A stretch of 64,000 nt of DNA from Mucilaginibacter_A sp965201005 (GTDB taxonomy: Bacteria; Bacteroidota; Bacteroidia; Sphingobacteriales; Sphingobacteriaceae). The stretch lies in contig NZ_OZ241747.1 in NCBI RefSeq assembly GCF_965201005.1, forward strand, positions 3,224,001 through 3,288,000, in the 5' to 3' direction. Position numbers and translations under genes: made by a program. Under the pieces are notes generated by a model. That model searched no databases, was not told the DNA's origin, and worked only from the letters and a program-made list of their open reading frames with translations. This document shows positions 36,387 through 45,676 of the stretch, in pieces. The number at the start of each line of letters is the position of its first letter. The stretch's first letter is position 1.

Positions 36387-36761
36387 TCAATCTTCCCGGT
36401 GCCAGTATGCCCAGGCCATCAGCACCAATTGCAGCGGCAACCTGATCCAGGCAACGGCTCTGCTCACCATAAAACCACTTAATTTAAAAGGTGCAAGCCG
36501 GATCATGTAGATATGTACGGTTGTAAAAACGATCAGCATCAAAATAATCCCGTAAACGGCGTAAGTCCTGGTTTTTTTGAAGATCAGCATCAACCCAAAA
36601 AATATTTCAAAACAACCGGCCAAAGTATTGAGCAGCTTTGGGTAAGGAAAATATGGCGGAATAACGCTGATATAAGCTGCCGCGCTCCTGAAATGGTTCA
36701 CACCGGCCGCCAAATACAGCAGTACAAGCAAGATCAAACTTATTTTTTTCAGATTTGACAT
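36387..36761 (-). CDS. DoxX/MauE-like small membrane protein
   Basis: 124 residues from ATG 36761 (MSNLKKISLILLV); in-frame starts at 36773 and TTG 36782 are possible. Four hydrophobic segments: SLILLVLLYLAAGVNHF, TLAGCFEIFFGLMLIF, YGIILMLIVFTTVHIYMI, LPLQLVLMAWAYW. The AAGVNHF near the first helix and the G-FE-GL pattern fit the DoxX-like family, inner-membrane proteins of poorly known, perhaps redox-related, function. It is divergent from hemA. Confidence 0.75.
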   Translation of the reverse strand: MSNLKKISLILLVLLYLAAGVNHFRSAAAYISVIPPYFPYPKLLNTLAGCFEIFFGLMLIFKKTRTYAVYGIILMLIVFTTVHIYMIRLAPFKLSGFMVSRAVAWIRLPLQLVLMAWAYWHRED

Positions 36762-36917
36762 AAGGTGTATCATTTGCCGCAAAAATTCAGTATTTAGCTA
36801 AATGTCAGTGCTTTTGCCTTCAATTTAAACACATTCTAAATAAAAGTGTTTGACAAAGTGCTGACAGTCGGGCTATCTGCTGTGCTTACTTTTGTGATTC
36901 TATATAGCACAACGGCC

Positions 36918-38141
36918 TTGAAGTATCTAAAAGTTATTGCCTTTACACACAAGCAGATTGAACTGAAGGAACTGGGCAAACTGGTGATCTGCCAGGATAA
37001 TTTAGCCAAGAAACTGCAAGATGCTAAAGTTCATTTTCAAATACCGGAGATTTTTTACCTGGCCACCTGCAACCGTGTAGAGTTTATAATGGCCACCGAT
37101 CTGGAAGTTGATAAGGATTTTGCCCGGAAGTTTATTGGTTTTATGGAGATCGGCCTTTGTTCGCACTTTTTAGAAACTTTTATTCAGGGCGCTTCCATTT
37201 ATGAAGAAAAAGAAGCGCTGACCCATTTGCTGCGTACTTCCTGCTCGATGGAAAGTTTGGTAGTTGGCGAAAAAGAAATCCTGGCGCAAATCCGTAAAGC
37301 TTATGAAACCTGCCGCGCGGCCAACCTAACCGGCGATTACCTGCGCATGGTGATGAACCGCGTTGTAAAAGCGGCCAAAGAGGTTTATACCGATACAAAT
37401 ATCTCCCGGAACCCGATTTCGGTGGTTTCTTTGGCTTACCGAAAGCTGCGGGAACTGGCTTTAACACCAAACTCGCGTATCCTGATTATCGGTGCCGGGG
37501 AGACCAATAAAAATATCTCCAAATATCTGCAAAAACACAAATACTCTAACTTTGCTGTTTTTAACCGTACAAAGTCCAAAGCCGAAGAACTGGCCGCCGA
37601 ACTGAAAGGCAAAGCTTTTGATTTGGCCGAACTGGCCAATTATCACGAAGGTTTTGATGTGATTATCACCTGCACATCTGCTACCGATCCAATCATCACC
37701 AAAACCATTTACCAAAGTTTGCTGAATGGGGAAACAGGCCGCAAAACAATCGTGGATTTGGCGGTGCCGAATGATACGGCTGCAGAAGTGGTTGAGCAGT
37801 TTCCGATCAATTATATTGAAGTGCACACGCTGAACGAGCTTTCAAAAAGTAATTTGCAGGAGCGTTATCAGGAGCTGGCCCATGCGGAAAAGATCATTGC
37901 GCAAAATGTCAATGATTTTATCCCGGTTTTAAAGCAGCGCCGCATCGAAATCGCCATGCGCGAAGTGCCCGAAAAAATCAAAGAAATCCGGAAACGTGCA
38001 GATTCTGTTTTTGCGGATGAAATCCAATCTATGGATGGCCAATCCCGTGAAGTGCTGGAAAAAATCATCAACTACATGGAAAAAAAATACATCAGCGTAC
38101 CGATGATTATGGCCAAAGAAATTATGCTGAACGATAATTAA
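36918..38141 (+). CDS. hemA: Glutamyl-tRNA reductase
   Basis: 407 residues from TTG 36918, giving LKYLKVIAFTHKQIELKELGKL as in Sphingobacteriaceae homologs; the ATG at 36846 would add 24 hydrophobic residues not expected in this family. Catalytic Cys in LATCNRVEF, ESLVVGEKEILAQIRKAYE, NADPH-binding ILIIGAGETNKNISKYL, and the C-terminal dimerisation helix. It reduces Glu-tRNA to glutamate-1-semialdehyde, the first committed step of C5 tetrapyrrole synthesis, and opens the heme gene cluster. Confidence 0.93.
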   Translation: MKYLKVIAFTHKQIELKELGKLVICQDNLAKKLQDAKVHFQIPEIFYLATCNRVEFIMATDLEVDKDFARKFIGFMEIGLCSHFLETFIQGASIYEEKEALTHLLRTSCSMESLVVGEKEILAQIRKAYETCRAANLTGDYLRMVMNRVVKAAKEVYTDTNISRNPISVVSLAYRKLRELALTPNSRILIIGAGETNKNISKYLQKHKYSNFAVFNRTKSKAEELAAELKGKAFDLAELANYHEGFDVIITCTSATDPIITKTIYQSLLNGETGRKTIVDLAVPNDTAAEVVEQFPINYIEVHTLNELSKSNLQERYQELAHAEKIIAQNVNDFIPVLKQRRIEIAMREVPEKIKEIRKRADSVFADEIQSMDGQSREVLEKIINYMEKKYISVPMIMAKEIMLNDN

Positions 38142-38155
38142 TTTCATTTTTGGCA

Positions 38156-38177
38156 ATGCTTCTTTTATCGTCAGAAA
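38156..38177. repeat. Single motif between hemA and hemC
   Basis: ATGCTTCTTTTA at 38156-38167 then TCGTCAGAAAA; the second half of the dyad is degenerate. No inverted partner in the gap. Confidence 0.75.
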
Positions 38178-38252
38178 AATCCCATATCTGAATTTTTATC
38201 CTGCTAAACTTTCTTAAACAGCTACCTTTACGCTGTACTCAAACAGCAGAAA

Positions 38253-39833
38253 TTGGACAGAAAAATTACGATCGGAACACGTGGAAGCGACCTGGCCTTG
38301 TGGCAAGCCAACTTTGTGAAAGACCGTTTGGCTGCAATTAACGTTTCGGCCGAACTAAAAATCATTAAAACGCAGGGCGACCGGATTTTAAACCTCAGCT
38401 TTGATAAACTTGAAGGCAAAGGTTTTTTCACTAAAGAACTGGAAGAGGAACTGCTGGCCGGAACAATTGACCTGGCCGTACATTCGCACAAAGATTTGCC
38501 TACCGAAAACCCACCCGGACTGATTGTAGCGGCTGTTTCTGAACGGGAAGACCCTTCGGAATTGTTGATGATGCTGAAAGATGTGGTGGACGTAAAACAA
38601 AAGTTTTCGGTAAAATTTGGTGGTTTGGTAGGCACATCCTCCAACCGGCGTAAAGCGCAATTACTGGCTGTGCGGCCGGATTTGGAAATTATAGATTTAC
38701 GCGGAAACGTGCCAACACGTATCAACAAATTGCGCAACGAGGAGTACGATGCCATTATGCTGGCAAAAGCTGGTGTAAGCCGTTTAGGTTTGGATTTGAG
38801 CGAATTTTATGTAGAAGATATCGGTCCGACAGAATTTATCCCGGCCCCGGCGCAGGGTGTTCTGGCGATACAAATCCGGGAGAACGACCATGAACTGTTT
38901 GCTGTTTTGCAAGCTTTAAACCATCCGGAAGTTGCCGAAGAACTGGCCGTAGAACGAAAAATATTGCGCTTGTTTGGCGGCGGCTGCCATTTGCCTTTGG
39001 GTTGTTACTGCCGGAGGGAAGACGGTGAATTTCAGGTATTTACTTCAAAAGCTACAGAAGGTGATGTAGTGCCTGACCGTTATTTTACCCAGGTAAAAAC
39101 AGCATCCGGTTTGGCAGAAAAAGTGGTGGCCAAGTTTGATCCGGCCAGAAAATTTCCGGCCAATGTATTTATTTCCCGGGATTTATCTGCACACAGTTAC
39201 TTCCGGAGGGCGGTAGAAAAAAACAATATTTCGATAGAAGCACGTTCGCTGATCCGTACCGTACCGATAATTACCAAGCTTGACCCTTATATTTTAAGAA
39301 ATGTGGACTGGATATTTTTCACCAGTAAAAACGGTGTCGAGTATTTTTTCAACCTGCAGCCTCAACTGACTAAAAAAGTAAAATTTGGGGTGATGGGAAC
39401 CGGTTCTGAAAACGCTTTGCGCGCGCTTGGTTACCGTGCAGATTATGTTGGCGAAAGTGTGGACAGTACCGATGTTGGGTCCGAATTTGCTAAGCTGGCC
39501 AACGGTTCTACCATTTTATTTCCGGCGGCAGAAGACCCGATGCGCAACATTCATCAGGCACTATCCGCAGAAACCAAAAAAATTGATTTGCCGGTTTACG
39601 AAACGGTTTTAGAAGAAAACGCCGAGCCGTCTGCCGCCGAAGTGCTGATTTTTACCAGCCCATCTAATGTTGAAGCTTATTTTGTCGAAAATCTGCTGGA
39701 TGTTGGCCAGCAGGTGATCGCCATTGGCAAATCTACCGGAAAAAAACTGGATGCAATTGGTGTGAAATACACGCTGCCTTTTTCGCCCGATGAAATTGGT
39801 TTGGCAGAAGCACTGTTTGGGTTGAGTTTTTAG
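38253..39833 (+). CDS. hemC: Fused porphobilinogen deaminase / uroporphyrinogen-III synthase
   Basis: 526 residues from TTG 38253. Residues 1-300 are HemC: ITIGTRGSDLALWQANFV, IIKTQGDRI, LAVHSHKDLPTE, and the dipyrromethane-cofactor Cys in FGGGCHLPLGCYC near residue 244. Residues 300-526 read as HemD: VDWIFFTSKNGVEYFF, VGESVDSTDVGSEFAKL and EVLIFTSPSNVEAYFVENLL. The protein should turn porphobilinogen into uroporphyrinogen III alone. No separate hemD is present in the cluster. A possible TACCTTTA -7-like box lies at 38223. Confidence 0.93.
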   Translation: MDRKITIGTRGSDLALWQANFVKDRLAAINVSAELKIIKTQGDRILNLSFDKLEGKGFFTKELEEELLAGTIDLAVHSHKDLPTENPPGLIVAAVSEREDPSELLMMLKDVVDVKQKFSVKFGGLVGTSSNRRKAQLLAVRPDLEIIDLRGNVPTRINKLRNEEYDAIMLAKAGVSRLGLDLSEFYVEDIGPTEFIPAPAQGVLAIQIRENDHELFAVLQALNHPEVAEELAVERKILRLFGGGCHLPLGCYCRREDGEFQVFTSKATEGDVVPDRYFTQVKTASGLAEKVVAKFDPARKFPANVFISRDLSAHSYFRRAVEKNNISIEARSLIRTVPIITKLDPYILRNVDWIFFTSKNGVEYFFNLQPQLTKKVKFGVMGTGSENALRALGYRADYVGESVDSTDVGSEFAKLANGSTILFPAAEDPMRNIHQALSAETKKIDLPVYETVLEENAEPSAAEVLIFTSPSNVEAYFVENLLDVGQQVIAIGKSTGKKLDAIGVKYTLPFSPDEIGLAEALFGLSF

Positions 39834-39992
39834 CAGGAAGCTTTCAGTAGTCAGCTATCGGCTTTCCGTCCTGACACCTCAACATAAAAAAAACATAGCT
39901 GCAAACGATATTCAGCTAATTGCCGACAGCTAAAAAACATAGATAAAAACAGCATTCAGCTAATTACTGAAGGCTAAAAGCTTATAGTAAAA
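39834..39992. repeat. hemC-hemB gap with AGCTTTCAG-like repeats and a CTG motif
   Basis: Contains repeated AGCTTTCAG/TCAGCTAAT/CAGCTAATT words in both orientations, and GATAAAAACAGCAT (39942-39955), the reverse CTG-type motif. Similar CAGCTTTCAGCA words appear in the hemB-hemL gap (about 40975-41005) and near 53000, so this is another short repeat family. Confidence 0.6.
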
Positions 39993-40967
39993 ATGATACT
40001 TCAACGACCAAGAAGAAACCGGAAATCAGAAGTCATCCGCCAAATGGTGCAGGAAACGGTTTTGCAACCGGCCAATCTGATTTTTCCGCTGTTTATTGTG
40101 GATGGAAATGTGCAGCAAACGGAAGTGAACTCGATGCCGGGCATTTACCGCTATTCCGTTGATAATTTGCTGCGCGAAGTGGAAAGCTGCATGAAGCTGG
40201 GGTTAAAAGCTTTTGATCTTTTTCCGAACATCGAAGAATCGCTGAAAGACAAATTTGCCACAGAAAGTTACCGGGAAAACAGCCTGTATTTAAGGGCGAT
40301 AAAAGAAGTAAAACAAAACTTCCCGGAAGCCTGCGTAATTACCGATGTGGCAATGGACCCATACAGTTCTGACGGGCATGACGGGATTGTTGAAAACGGC
40401 GAAATCCTGAACGATGAAACGCTGGAAGTTTTGGGCAAGATGGCTCTGGCCCATGCACACGCCGGTGCCGATATTATTGCACCTTCGGATATGATGGACG
40501 GACGGGTGGGCTATATCCGTAAAGTGCTGGACGACAATAAGTTTACCAATGTTTCCATTATGTCTTATGCGGCCAAGTACGCCAGTGCATTTTATGGGCC
40601 GTTCCGGGATGCACTGCAATCTGCCCCAAAATATGGCGATAAAAAAAGCTATCAGATGAACCCGGCTAACCAGCGCGAAGCATTACTGGAAGCACGGATG
40701 GACGAGGAAGAAGGCGCAGATTTTTTGATGGTTAAACCTGCTTTGCCTTATCTCGACATAATTAAATTGCTGCACGAAAACACCGAATTGCCAATTGCGG
40801 CTTATAACGTAAGCGGCGAATATGCCATGCTAAAAGCAGCCGTACAAAAAGGCTGGCTAAATGAAGAGCGTTCTGTTATGGAAGTTTTGCTGAGCATCCG
40901 CCGGGCAGGGGCAACTGCAATTTTAACTTATCATGCAAAAGAAGTTTTGGAAAAAAAGTGGTTGTAA
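39993..40967 (+). CDS. hemB: Porphobilinogen synthase (delta-aminolevulinic acid dehydratase)
   Basis: 324 residues, full length. LIFPLFIVDGNVQQTEVNSMPGI at the start, VITDVAMDPYSSDGHDGI, the substrate lysines in SYAAKYASAFYGPFRDA and DFLMVKPALPYLDII. The metal-site region DVAMDPYSSDGHDG has aspartates in place of the zinc cysteines, so a Mg-dependent type is likely. It joins two 5-aminolevulinate to porphobilinogen. Confidence 0.95.
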   Translation: MILQRPRRNRKSEVIRQMVQETVLQPANLIFPLFIVDGNVQQTEVNSMPGIYRYSVDNLLREVESCMKLGLKAFDLFPNIEESLKDKFATESYRENSLYLRAIKEVKQNFPEACVITDVAMDPYSSDGHDGIVENGEILNDETLEVLGKMALAHAHAGADIIAPSDMMDGRVGYIRKVLDDNKFTNVSIMSYAAKYASAFYGPFRDALQSAPKYGDKKSYQMNPANQREALLEARMDEEEGADFLMVKPALPYLDIIKLLHENTELPIAAYNVSGEYAMLKAAVQKGWLNEERSVMEVLLSIRRAGATAILTYHAKEVLEKKWL

Positions 40968-41030
40968 GAGGCTTTCGGCTGTCAGCAATCAGCTTTCAGC
41001 AATCAAGTTAGATAAATAGAAAGACGAAGA

Positions 41031-42419
41031 ATGGAATCAGTAAAAAGTATAGAAACAGCTACAACAGCGTTGGCCACACATCCAACCGGCAAACTGGATA
41101 TCAGTCGGGAAAAATCTGCTGCATTATATGAAAAGGCCAAAACCTATTTTCCGGGCGGCGTCAATTCGCCGGTCCGGGCGTTCAGATCGGTTTATGGCAC
41201 ACCGCTTTTTATTGTAAAAGGTGATGGCTGCCACATTTGGGACGCGGACGGCAATAAGTTTATTGATTTTTGCTGTTCCTGGGGGCCGCTGATCCTGGGC
41301 CATAACAATACGCAAATCCGTGAAAAAGTAACGGAAACCATGCAAAACGGCATGTCTTTCGGTGCGCCAACGGCTTTGGAAAACGAACTGGCCGAACTGA
41401 TTTTATCCCACAATAAATACATTGAAAAACTGCGCTTTGTAAGTTCAGGAACTGAAGCAGTAATGTCGGCCATCCGCCTGGCGCGCGGTTATACCAAACG
41501 TGATAAAATCCTGAAATTTGAAGGTTGTTACCACGGCCATGTGGATTCTTTGCTGGTAAAAGCAGGTTCGGGTTTGGTTACTTTTGGCGAAACTTCCTCT
41601 GCCGGCGTACCAAAATCCTTTGCAGATGAGACGATTGTGGTGCCGCTGAATGATCTGAAAGCTGTAAAATTAGCTTTCGAGGAATTTAAAGATCAAATTG
41701 CAGCGGTGATCATCGAGCCGGTGCCGGCCAATAACGGTTTGCTTTTGCAGGAAAAGGAATTTCTACAACAACTCCGCGAAATTTGTACGGTAAAAGAAGC
41801 ATTACTCATTTTTGATGAAGTGATTTCCGGCTTTCGTTTGGGTTTTGAAGGCGCGGCCGGCTATTATCAAATCCAGCCGGACATCATTACTTACGGCAAA
41901 ATTATTGGCGGCGGTTTGCCGGTTGGCGCCTATGGTTCATCGGCAGAAATCATGAGCAACATTTCTCCGGAAGGTGCTGTTTACCAGGCTGGTACATTGT
42001 CTGGTAATCCGGTTGCCATGTCTGCCGGGATTGCGCAATTGAGTGAGTTGGCCAAACCGGGTTTTTATATCGGCTTAAACCAAAAAACAAAAAAATTTAC
42101 GGATGAAATTGAGCAATATTCCGAAGAAAAAAACTATGGAATGAAAGTTTTCCGGATCGGTTCAATCTTTTGGTTTGCTTTTACCGGGCTGGAAAATATC
42201 CGCCGGGCAGATGAGATCGACCCAAAAAGTATGGAAAAATTCAAGCTTTTTCACCGCAAATTGCTGAACCGGGGCGTTTACATTGGCCCGTCTGGTTACG
42301 AAGTGGGATTTATTTCATCGGCACATACCGAAAATGATCTGGAAAAAGCAAAAAAAGCGATATTTGAAAGTCTGGATTTTGTGTTTCACCAACAAACCGA
42401 TGCTTCTTTTACAGGGTAA
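41031..42419 (+). CDS. hemL: Glutamate-1-semialdehyde 2,1-aminomutase
   Basis: 462 residues, about 30 longer than usual. The family start KSAALYEKAKTYFPGGVNSPVRAF appears near residue 27, so the first 20 residues are an extension or a later start is used. PLP-lysine motif DIITYGKIIGGGLPVGAYG, FVSSGTEAVMSAIRLARG, and LIFDEVISGFR. The last six codons (DASFTG) and the stop are read from a copy of the dispersed motif (42400-42411). A second copy, TAAAAGAAGCAT at 41791-41802, encodes KEA inside the gene. It makes 5-aminolevulinate from the HemA product. Confidence 0.93.
   Translation: MESVKSIETATTALATHPTGKLDISREKSAALYEKAKTYFPGGVNSPVRAFRSVYGTPLFIVKGDGCHIWDADGNKFIDFCCSWGPLILGHNNTQIREKVTETMQNGMSFGAPTALENELAELILSHNKYIEKLRFVSSGTEAVMSAIRLARGYTKRDKILKFEGCYHGHVDSLLVKAGSGLVTFGETSSAGVPKSFADETIVVPLNDLKAVKLAFEEFKDQIAAVIIEPVPANNGLLLQEKEFLQQLREICTVKEALLIFDEVISGFRLGFEGAAGYYQIQPDIITYGKIIGGGLPVGAYGSSAEIMSNISPEGAVYQAGTLSGNPVAMSAGIAQLSELAKPGFYIGLNQKTKKFTDEIEQYSEEKNYGMKVFRIGSIFWFAFTGLENIRRADEIDPKSMEKFKLFHRKLLNRGVYIGPSGYEVGFISSAHTENDLEKAKKAIFESLDFVFHQQTDASFTG
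42400..42419. repeat. Single motif forming the 3' end of hemL
   Basis: ATGCTTCTTTTA at 42400-42411, then CAGGGTAAAA, so the TTTTA-N5-TAAAA dyad contains the hemL stop codon (TAA). Confidence 0.8.
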
Positions 42420-42447
42420 AATTTGGGCTGATCAATTTTAACAACCG

Positions 42448-43317
42448 ATGCGAAAACCATTTTTAATTTTCTACTTCCTGTTTTCTTATACGCTGGCCGA
42501 ATTGGTTTGGTGGAGTGTTCTGCTGGTGCGTGCCGAGCCGAAACGTATCGGCATGATCGCTGGCGAATTGGCTGTTTTTATCGCTATTTTTTCTATCGGT
42601 GCATATTTTCTGCACAAATCCATCAACTCGGAGCGCAGGTTGCACCAGCAGCAAAAAAACTTTTTACTATCGGTTACGCATGAGTTGAAATCGCCGCTGG
42701 CTTCCATTAAATTATATTTGCAAACCATCCAAAAACGGGATTTGGACCGCGTACAACAGATGAATTTTATCGGTAAAAGTTTGGTTGATATTGAGCGGCT
42801 GAACGATCTGGTGGAAAATATGCTGATCGCTTCGCGGATTGACAACAGTTCGTACACTTTCCCAAAAGAAACTTTTAACCTGTCAGATCTGGTGCAAAAC
42901 ATCGTTAACCGCCTCCAAATCAATAAATGCGATTGTAACCAGCAGATTATTTCTGCCCATGTTGAGCCGGATATTGAAATTGTGGGCGATAAATTTGCAC
43001 TTTCCTCCATGATCAATAATCTGGTAGAGAACGCCATTAAATATTCCGGCCCTTGTGAAGTGGTGGAAGTAAAGCTGAAACGCAAAGAACAATCGGTGCA
43101 TTTGATGGTTGCAGATCATGGAATCGGTATTTCCGACGCAGAAAAACCGCGTATTTTTGATAAGTTTTACCGCGTTGGCAACGAAGATACCCGGAATACA
43201 AAAGGCACTGGCTTGGGTTTATTTATTGTAAAACACGTTTTGGACAAGCATGAAGCCACCATTAAAGTGCGCGATAACAAACCTTCGGGCAGTATTTTTG
43301 AAGTTGTATTTGCCTAA
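42448..43317 (+). CDS. Two-component sensor histidine kinase
   Basis: 289 residues. Two N-terminal membrane helices (LIFYFLFSYTLAELVWWSVLL and ELAVFIAIFSIGAYFL) with almost no periplasmic loop and no HAMP, then HisKA with SVTHELKSPLASIKLYL (phospho-His in H-E-L), and the ATPase domain with NNLVENAIKYS, VADHGIGI and GTGLGLFIVKH. Such a short sensor probably detects a membrane or internal signal. Starts 29 bp after hemL and its partner regulator follows after 15 bp. Confidence 0.93.
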   Translation: MRKPFLIFYFLFSYTLAELVWWSVLLVRAEPKRIGMIAGELAVFIAIFSIGAYFLHKSINSERRLHQQQKNFLLSVTHELKSPLASIKLYLQTIQKRDLDRVQQMNFIGKSLVDIERLNDLVENMLIASRIDNSSYTFPKETFNLSDLVQNIVNRLQINKCDCNQQIISAHVEPDIEIVGDKFALSSMINNLVENAIKYSGPCEVVEVKLKRKEQSVHLMVADHGIGISDAEKPRIFDKFYRVGNEDTRNTKGTGLGLFIVKHVLDKHEATIKVRDNKPSGSIFEVVFA

Positions 43318-43332
43318 CCTAACCTACAAATC

Positions 43333-44034
43333 ATGAGTAAAAAAAGAATTTTATTGGTTGAAGATGAAGAGCATTTGCTCGAAGCCATCAAACTAAACCT
43401 GGAACTAGAAGGCTATAAAGTCTCTACCGCGGTAAACGGTAAAAAAGCCTTGCAAATATTTAAGGAAGAGCGTTTTAACCTGATTGTGCTGGACGTGATG
43501 CTGCCGGAAATTGATGGTTTCCAGGTGGCAGAAACCATTCGTTTGGAAAACTCGGAAGTGCCGATCATGTTTTTAACGGCCAAAAACACCAATGAAGACC
43601 GCGTGAACGGTTTAAAAAAAGGTGCCGATGATTACCTGACGAAGCCTTTTAACCTGGAAGAACTGATCCTCCGCGTAAATAATCTGGTTAAAAGAGGCTT
43701 GAAAGGAGATGACCTGAAAGAGTTCAACAGTTATAAAATTGGTGATAAAACCATTCATTTCAATTCGTTTGAGCTGATAAATGACAATGGTTCGGTCACG
43801 CCGCTCACCAAAAAAGAAACCATGCTGCTGAAACTGCTGATTGAACGCCGCAATGATGCCGTTTCCCGTGAGCAGATTTTGGAAACGGTTTGGAATTACG
43901 ACGTTTACCCATCAACCAGAACCATTGATAATTTTATTTTGACGTTCCGAAAATATTTTGAGCCTGATCCGAAGAATCCGGTTTTTTTCCATTCTATCCG
44001 TGGTGTTGGTTATAAATTCACCGATAATCACTAA
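43333..44034 (+). CDS. OmpR/PhoB-type response regulator
   Basis: 233 residues. Receiver domain: ILLVEDEEHLLEA, phospho-Asp in LIVLDVMLPEIDG, FLTAKN, GADDYLTKPF with the conserved Lys. C-terminal winged helix: LTKKETMLLKLLIERRNDAVSREQILETVWN and ...RTIDNFILTFRKYF..., SIRGVGYKF. Partner of the kinase encoded just before it. Located inside the heme cluster, so heme or oxygen related control is a possibility, not shown. Confidence 0.94.
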   Translation: MSKKRILLVEDEEHLLEAIKLNLELEGYKVSTAVNGKKALQIFKEERFNLIVLDVMLPEIDGFQVAETIRLENSEVPIMFLTAKNTNEDRVNGLKKGADDYLTKPFNLEELILRVNNLVKRGLKGDDLKEFNSYKIGDKTIHFNSFELINDNGSVTPLTKKETMLLKLLIERRNDAVSREQILETVWNYDVYPSTRTIDNFILTFRKYFEPDPKNPVFFHSIRGVGYKFTDNH

Positions 44035-44036
44035 AA

Positions 44037-44564
44037 ATGTTTACTAACCGGGCGCGCCAACTGGTTATTTTTGTTTTTATTTTGGTGATGCTTTTCAGCA
44101 TTTACGAACAGGCTTACGAAATTGCCGGTGTAGCTTTATTGGCCATCGGGATGCTGGTTTGGGGTTATTTTAAGGAAGGGACCGTGGTTTTAGCGGCCAA
44201 AGATTTCCACGACAAAAACTTCGGTAAAACAGAAAACCTGCTTCGGCAAATAGCCCGGCCGGATTGGCTCAGCAGAAAACGCCGTGGTTATTACGAATAT
44301 ATGATGGGCGGAATTGCCCTTCAAAAACAGGATTTTGAAGCCGCTGAAAATCATTATGAAATTGCGGCACAGTTTCCATTACGTTCTGTGAATGATCATG
44401 TTGCAGCATTGGTGCATGTGGCCAATATCAACGTAAGACAACATCGTTTTGATAAAGCAGAAGCTTACTTAGGTCTTGCCTTAAAACAGGGCCAAAACCT
44501 AACCGGCCGTATGCGCGACGTGATCGCCAAGCTTGAACAAGAAATAAAACAGCGAAAAAGATAG
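44037..44564 (+). CDS. Membrane-anchored TPR-like protein of unknown function
   Basis: 175 residues. Two N-terminal hydrophobic segments (LVIFVFILVMLFSIYEQAYEIAGVALLAIGMLVWGYF) then a helical part with tetratricopeptide-like pattern (GGIALQKQDFEAAENHYEIAAQFP, VANINVRQHRFDKAEAYLGLALKQG). The gene begins 2 bp after the response regulator and ends before hemE, so it is co-transcribed with them. Its role is unknown. Confidence 0.75.
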   Translation: MFTNRARQLVIFVFILVMLFSIYEQAYEIAGVALLAIGMLVWGYFKEGTVVLAAKDFHDKNFGKTENLLRQIARPDWLSRKRRGYYEYMMGGIALQKQDFEAAENHYEIAAQFPLRSVNDHVAALVHVANINVRQHRFDKAEAYLGLALKQGQNLTGRMRDVIAKLEQEIKQRKR

Positions 44565-44567
44565 CCG

Positions 44568-44589
44568 ATGCTTCTTTTATCACCCTAAA
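44568..44589. repeat. Motif in the hemE leader
   Basis: ATGCTTCTTTTA (44568-44579) followed by TCACCCTAAATTT; the ATG of hemE is 13 bp after the motif. Its TAAAttt half lies where a ribosome-binding site would be. Confidence 0.8.
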
Positions 44590-44592
44590 TTT

Positions 44593-45618
44593 ATGATGAA
44601 CAATTTACTGCTCGATGCAGCTTTTTCTAAACCCACACCTCGTCCGCCGGTTTGGATGATGCGCCAGGCAGGCCGTTTTATGCCGCAATACTGGGAAATC
44701 AAAAACAAATATTCTTTCCTGGAGATGTGCAAAACGCCGGAAATTGCGGCTGATGTAACGATGCTGCCGGTGGATTTGCTGGATGTTGATGCGGCCATTT
44801 TGTTTTCCGATATTTTGGTTACGGCGGAAGCCATGGGCGGCGACCTGAGTTTTACACAAGGCGTTGGGCCACGATTTGCCAACCCGGTTCGGACGGCTGC
44901 AGACGTTGATAATTTAGAAACCGAAGTAAGCGGTAAATTACAATACGTTGCCGATGCGATCAAGGTGATCCAGCAGCGTTTAAACGGTAAAATCCCGCTG
45001 ATTGGTTTTGCCGGTGCGCCTTTTACGGTGATGAGCTATCTGGTGGAAGGCGGCTCTTCCAAAGATTTTAAACTGACTAAATTAATGCTGCACAACCAGC
45101 CCGAACTGGCACATCGTTTACTGGCAAAAATTGCAGCCGTTACCGCTGATTACCTCAACCTGCAAATTGCTGCCGGTGTAAATTCCGTACAGATTTTTGA
45201 CAGCTGGGCGCAGGCTTTGAGCTGGGCAGATTACACCGAGTTTTCGCACCGATATATTGCTGAGATCATTGGTAATTTGAACCGGAAAGATATTCCCGTG
45301 ATTTCTTTTTGTAAGGGAAGTTCTGTTTTTGCGCCGCTGATGGCCGAAGCCAATCCGGATGTAATTTCGATCGACTGGAACGCGGATTTGCTCGACATGA
45401 AAAAAAAGCTGCCAAAAACAGTAGCCGTGCAGGGCAACCTGGACCCGCATATTTTGTATGCTGAAAAAAGCGTGATCAAACAACGTATCCATCAGCTTTT
45501 TGAGCGGATGCGTGGTGAAAATGGTTTTATTTTCAATCTCGGTCATGGCATTATGCCGGATATTCCGTTTGAGAATGTAAAATACGCGGTGGAAGTTATC
45601 AAGGAATTTCGATATTGA
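44593..45618 (+). CDS. hemE: Uroporphyrinogen decarboxylase
   Basis: 341 residues. RPPVWMMRQAGRFMPQYWEI (substrate arginines), AAILFSDILVTAEAMGGDL with the catalytic Asp, GFAGAPFTVMSYLVEGG, SWAQALSWADYTEF and NLGHGIMPDIPFENV match HemE throughout. It decarboxylates uroporphyrinogen III to coproporphyrinogen III. Start ATG 44593 (a second ATG follows directly). The motif at 44568 replaces a normal leader, which may affect translation. Confidence 0.95.
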   Translation: MMNNLLLDAAFSKPTPRPPVWMMRQAGRFMPQYWEIKNKYSFLEMCKTPEIAADVTMLPVDLLDVDAAILFSDILVTAEAMGGDLSFTQGVGPRFANPVRTAADVDNLETEVSGKLQYVADAIKVIQQRLNGKIPLIGFAGAPFTVMSYLVEGGSSKDFKLTKLMLHNQPELAHRLLAKIAAVTADYLNLQIAAGVNSVQIFDSWAQALSWADYTEFSHRYIAEIIGNLNRKDIPVISFCKGSSVFAPLMAEANPDVISIDWNADLLDMKKKLPKTVAVQGNLDPHILYAEKSVIKQRIHQLFERMRGENGFIFNLGHGIMPDIPFENVKYAVEVIKEFRY

Positions 45619-45676
45619 TTTCGTGTTGCGCTATCAGTAGGGGGATACCTTCATCAAAGCGGTGAATTTATACCGG

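Noticed and set aside
35743..36390. Open frames of 76-109 codons on both strands between the hydrolase and DoxX-like genes
   Set aside because: All lie within the repeated GC-rich elements and have low-complexity F/K/E-rich content with overlapping counterparts on the opposite strand.
36846..36917. Longer HemA start at the ATG 36846
   Set aside because: It adds a hydrophobic 24-residue stretch not found in HemA; homologous sequence begins at the TTG 36918.
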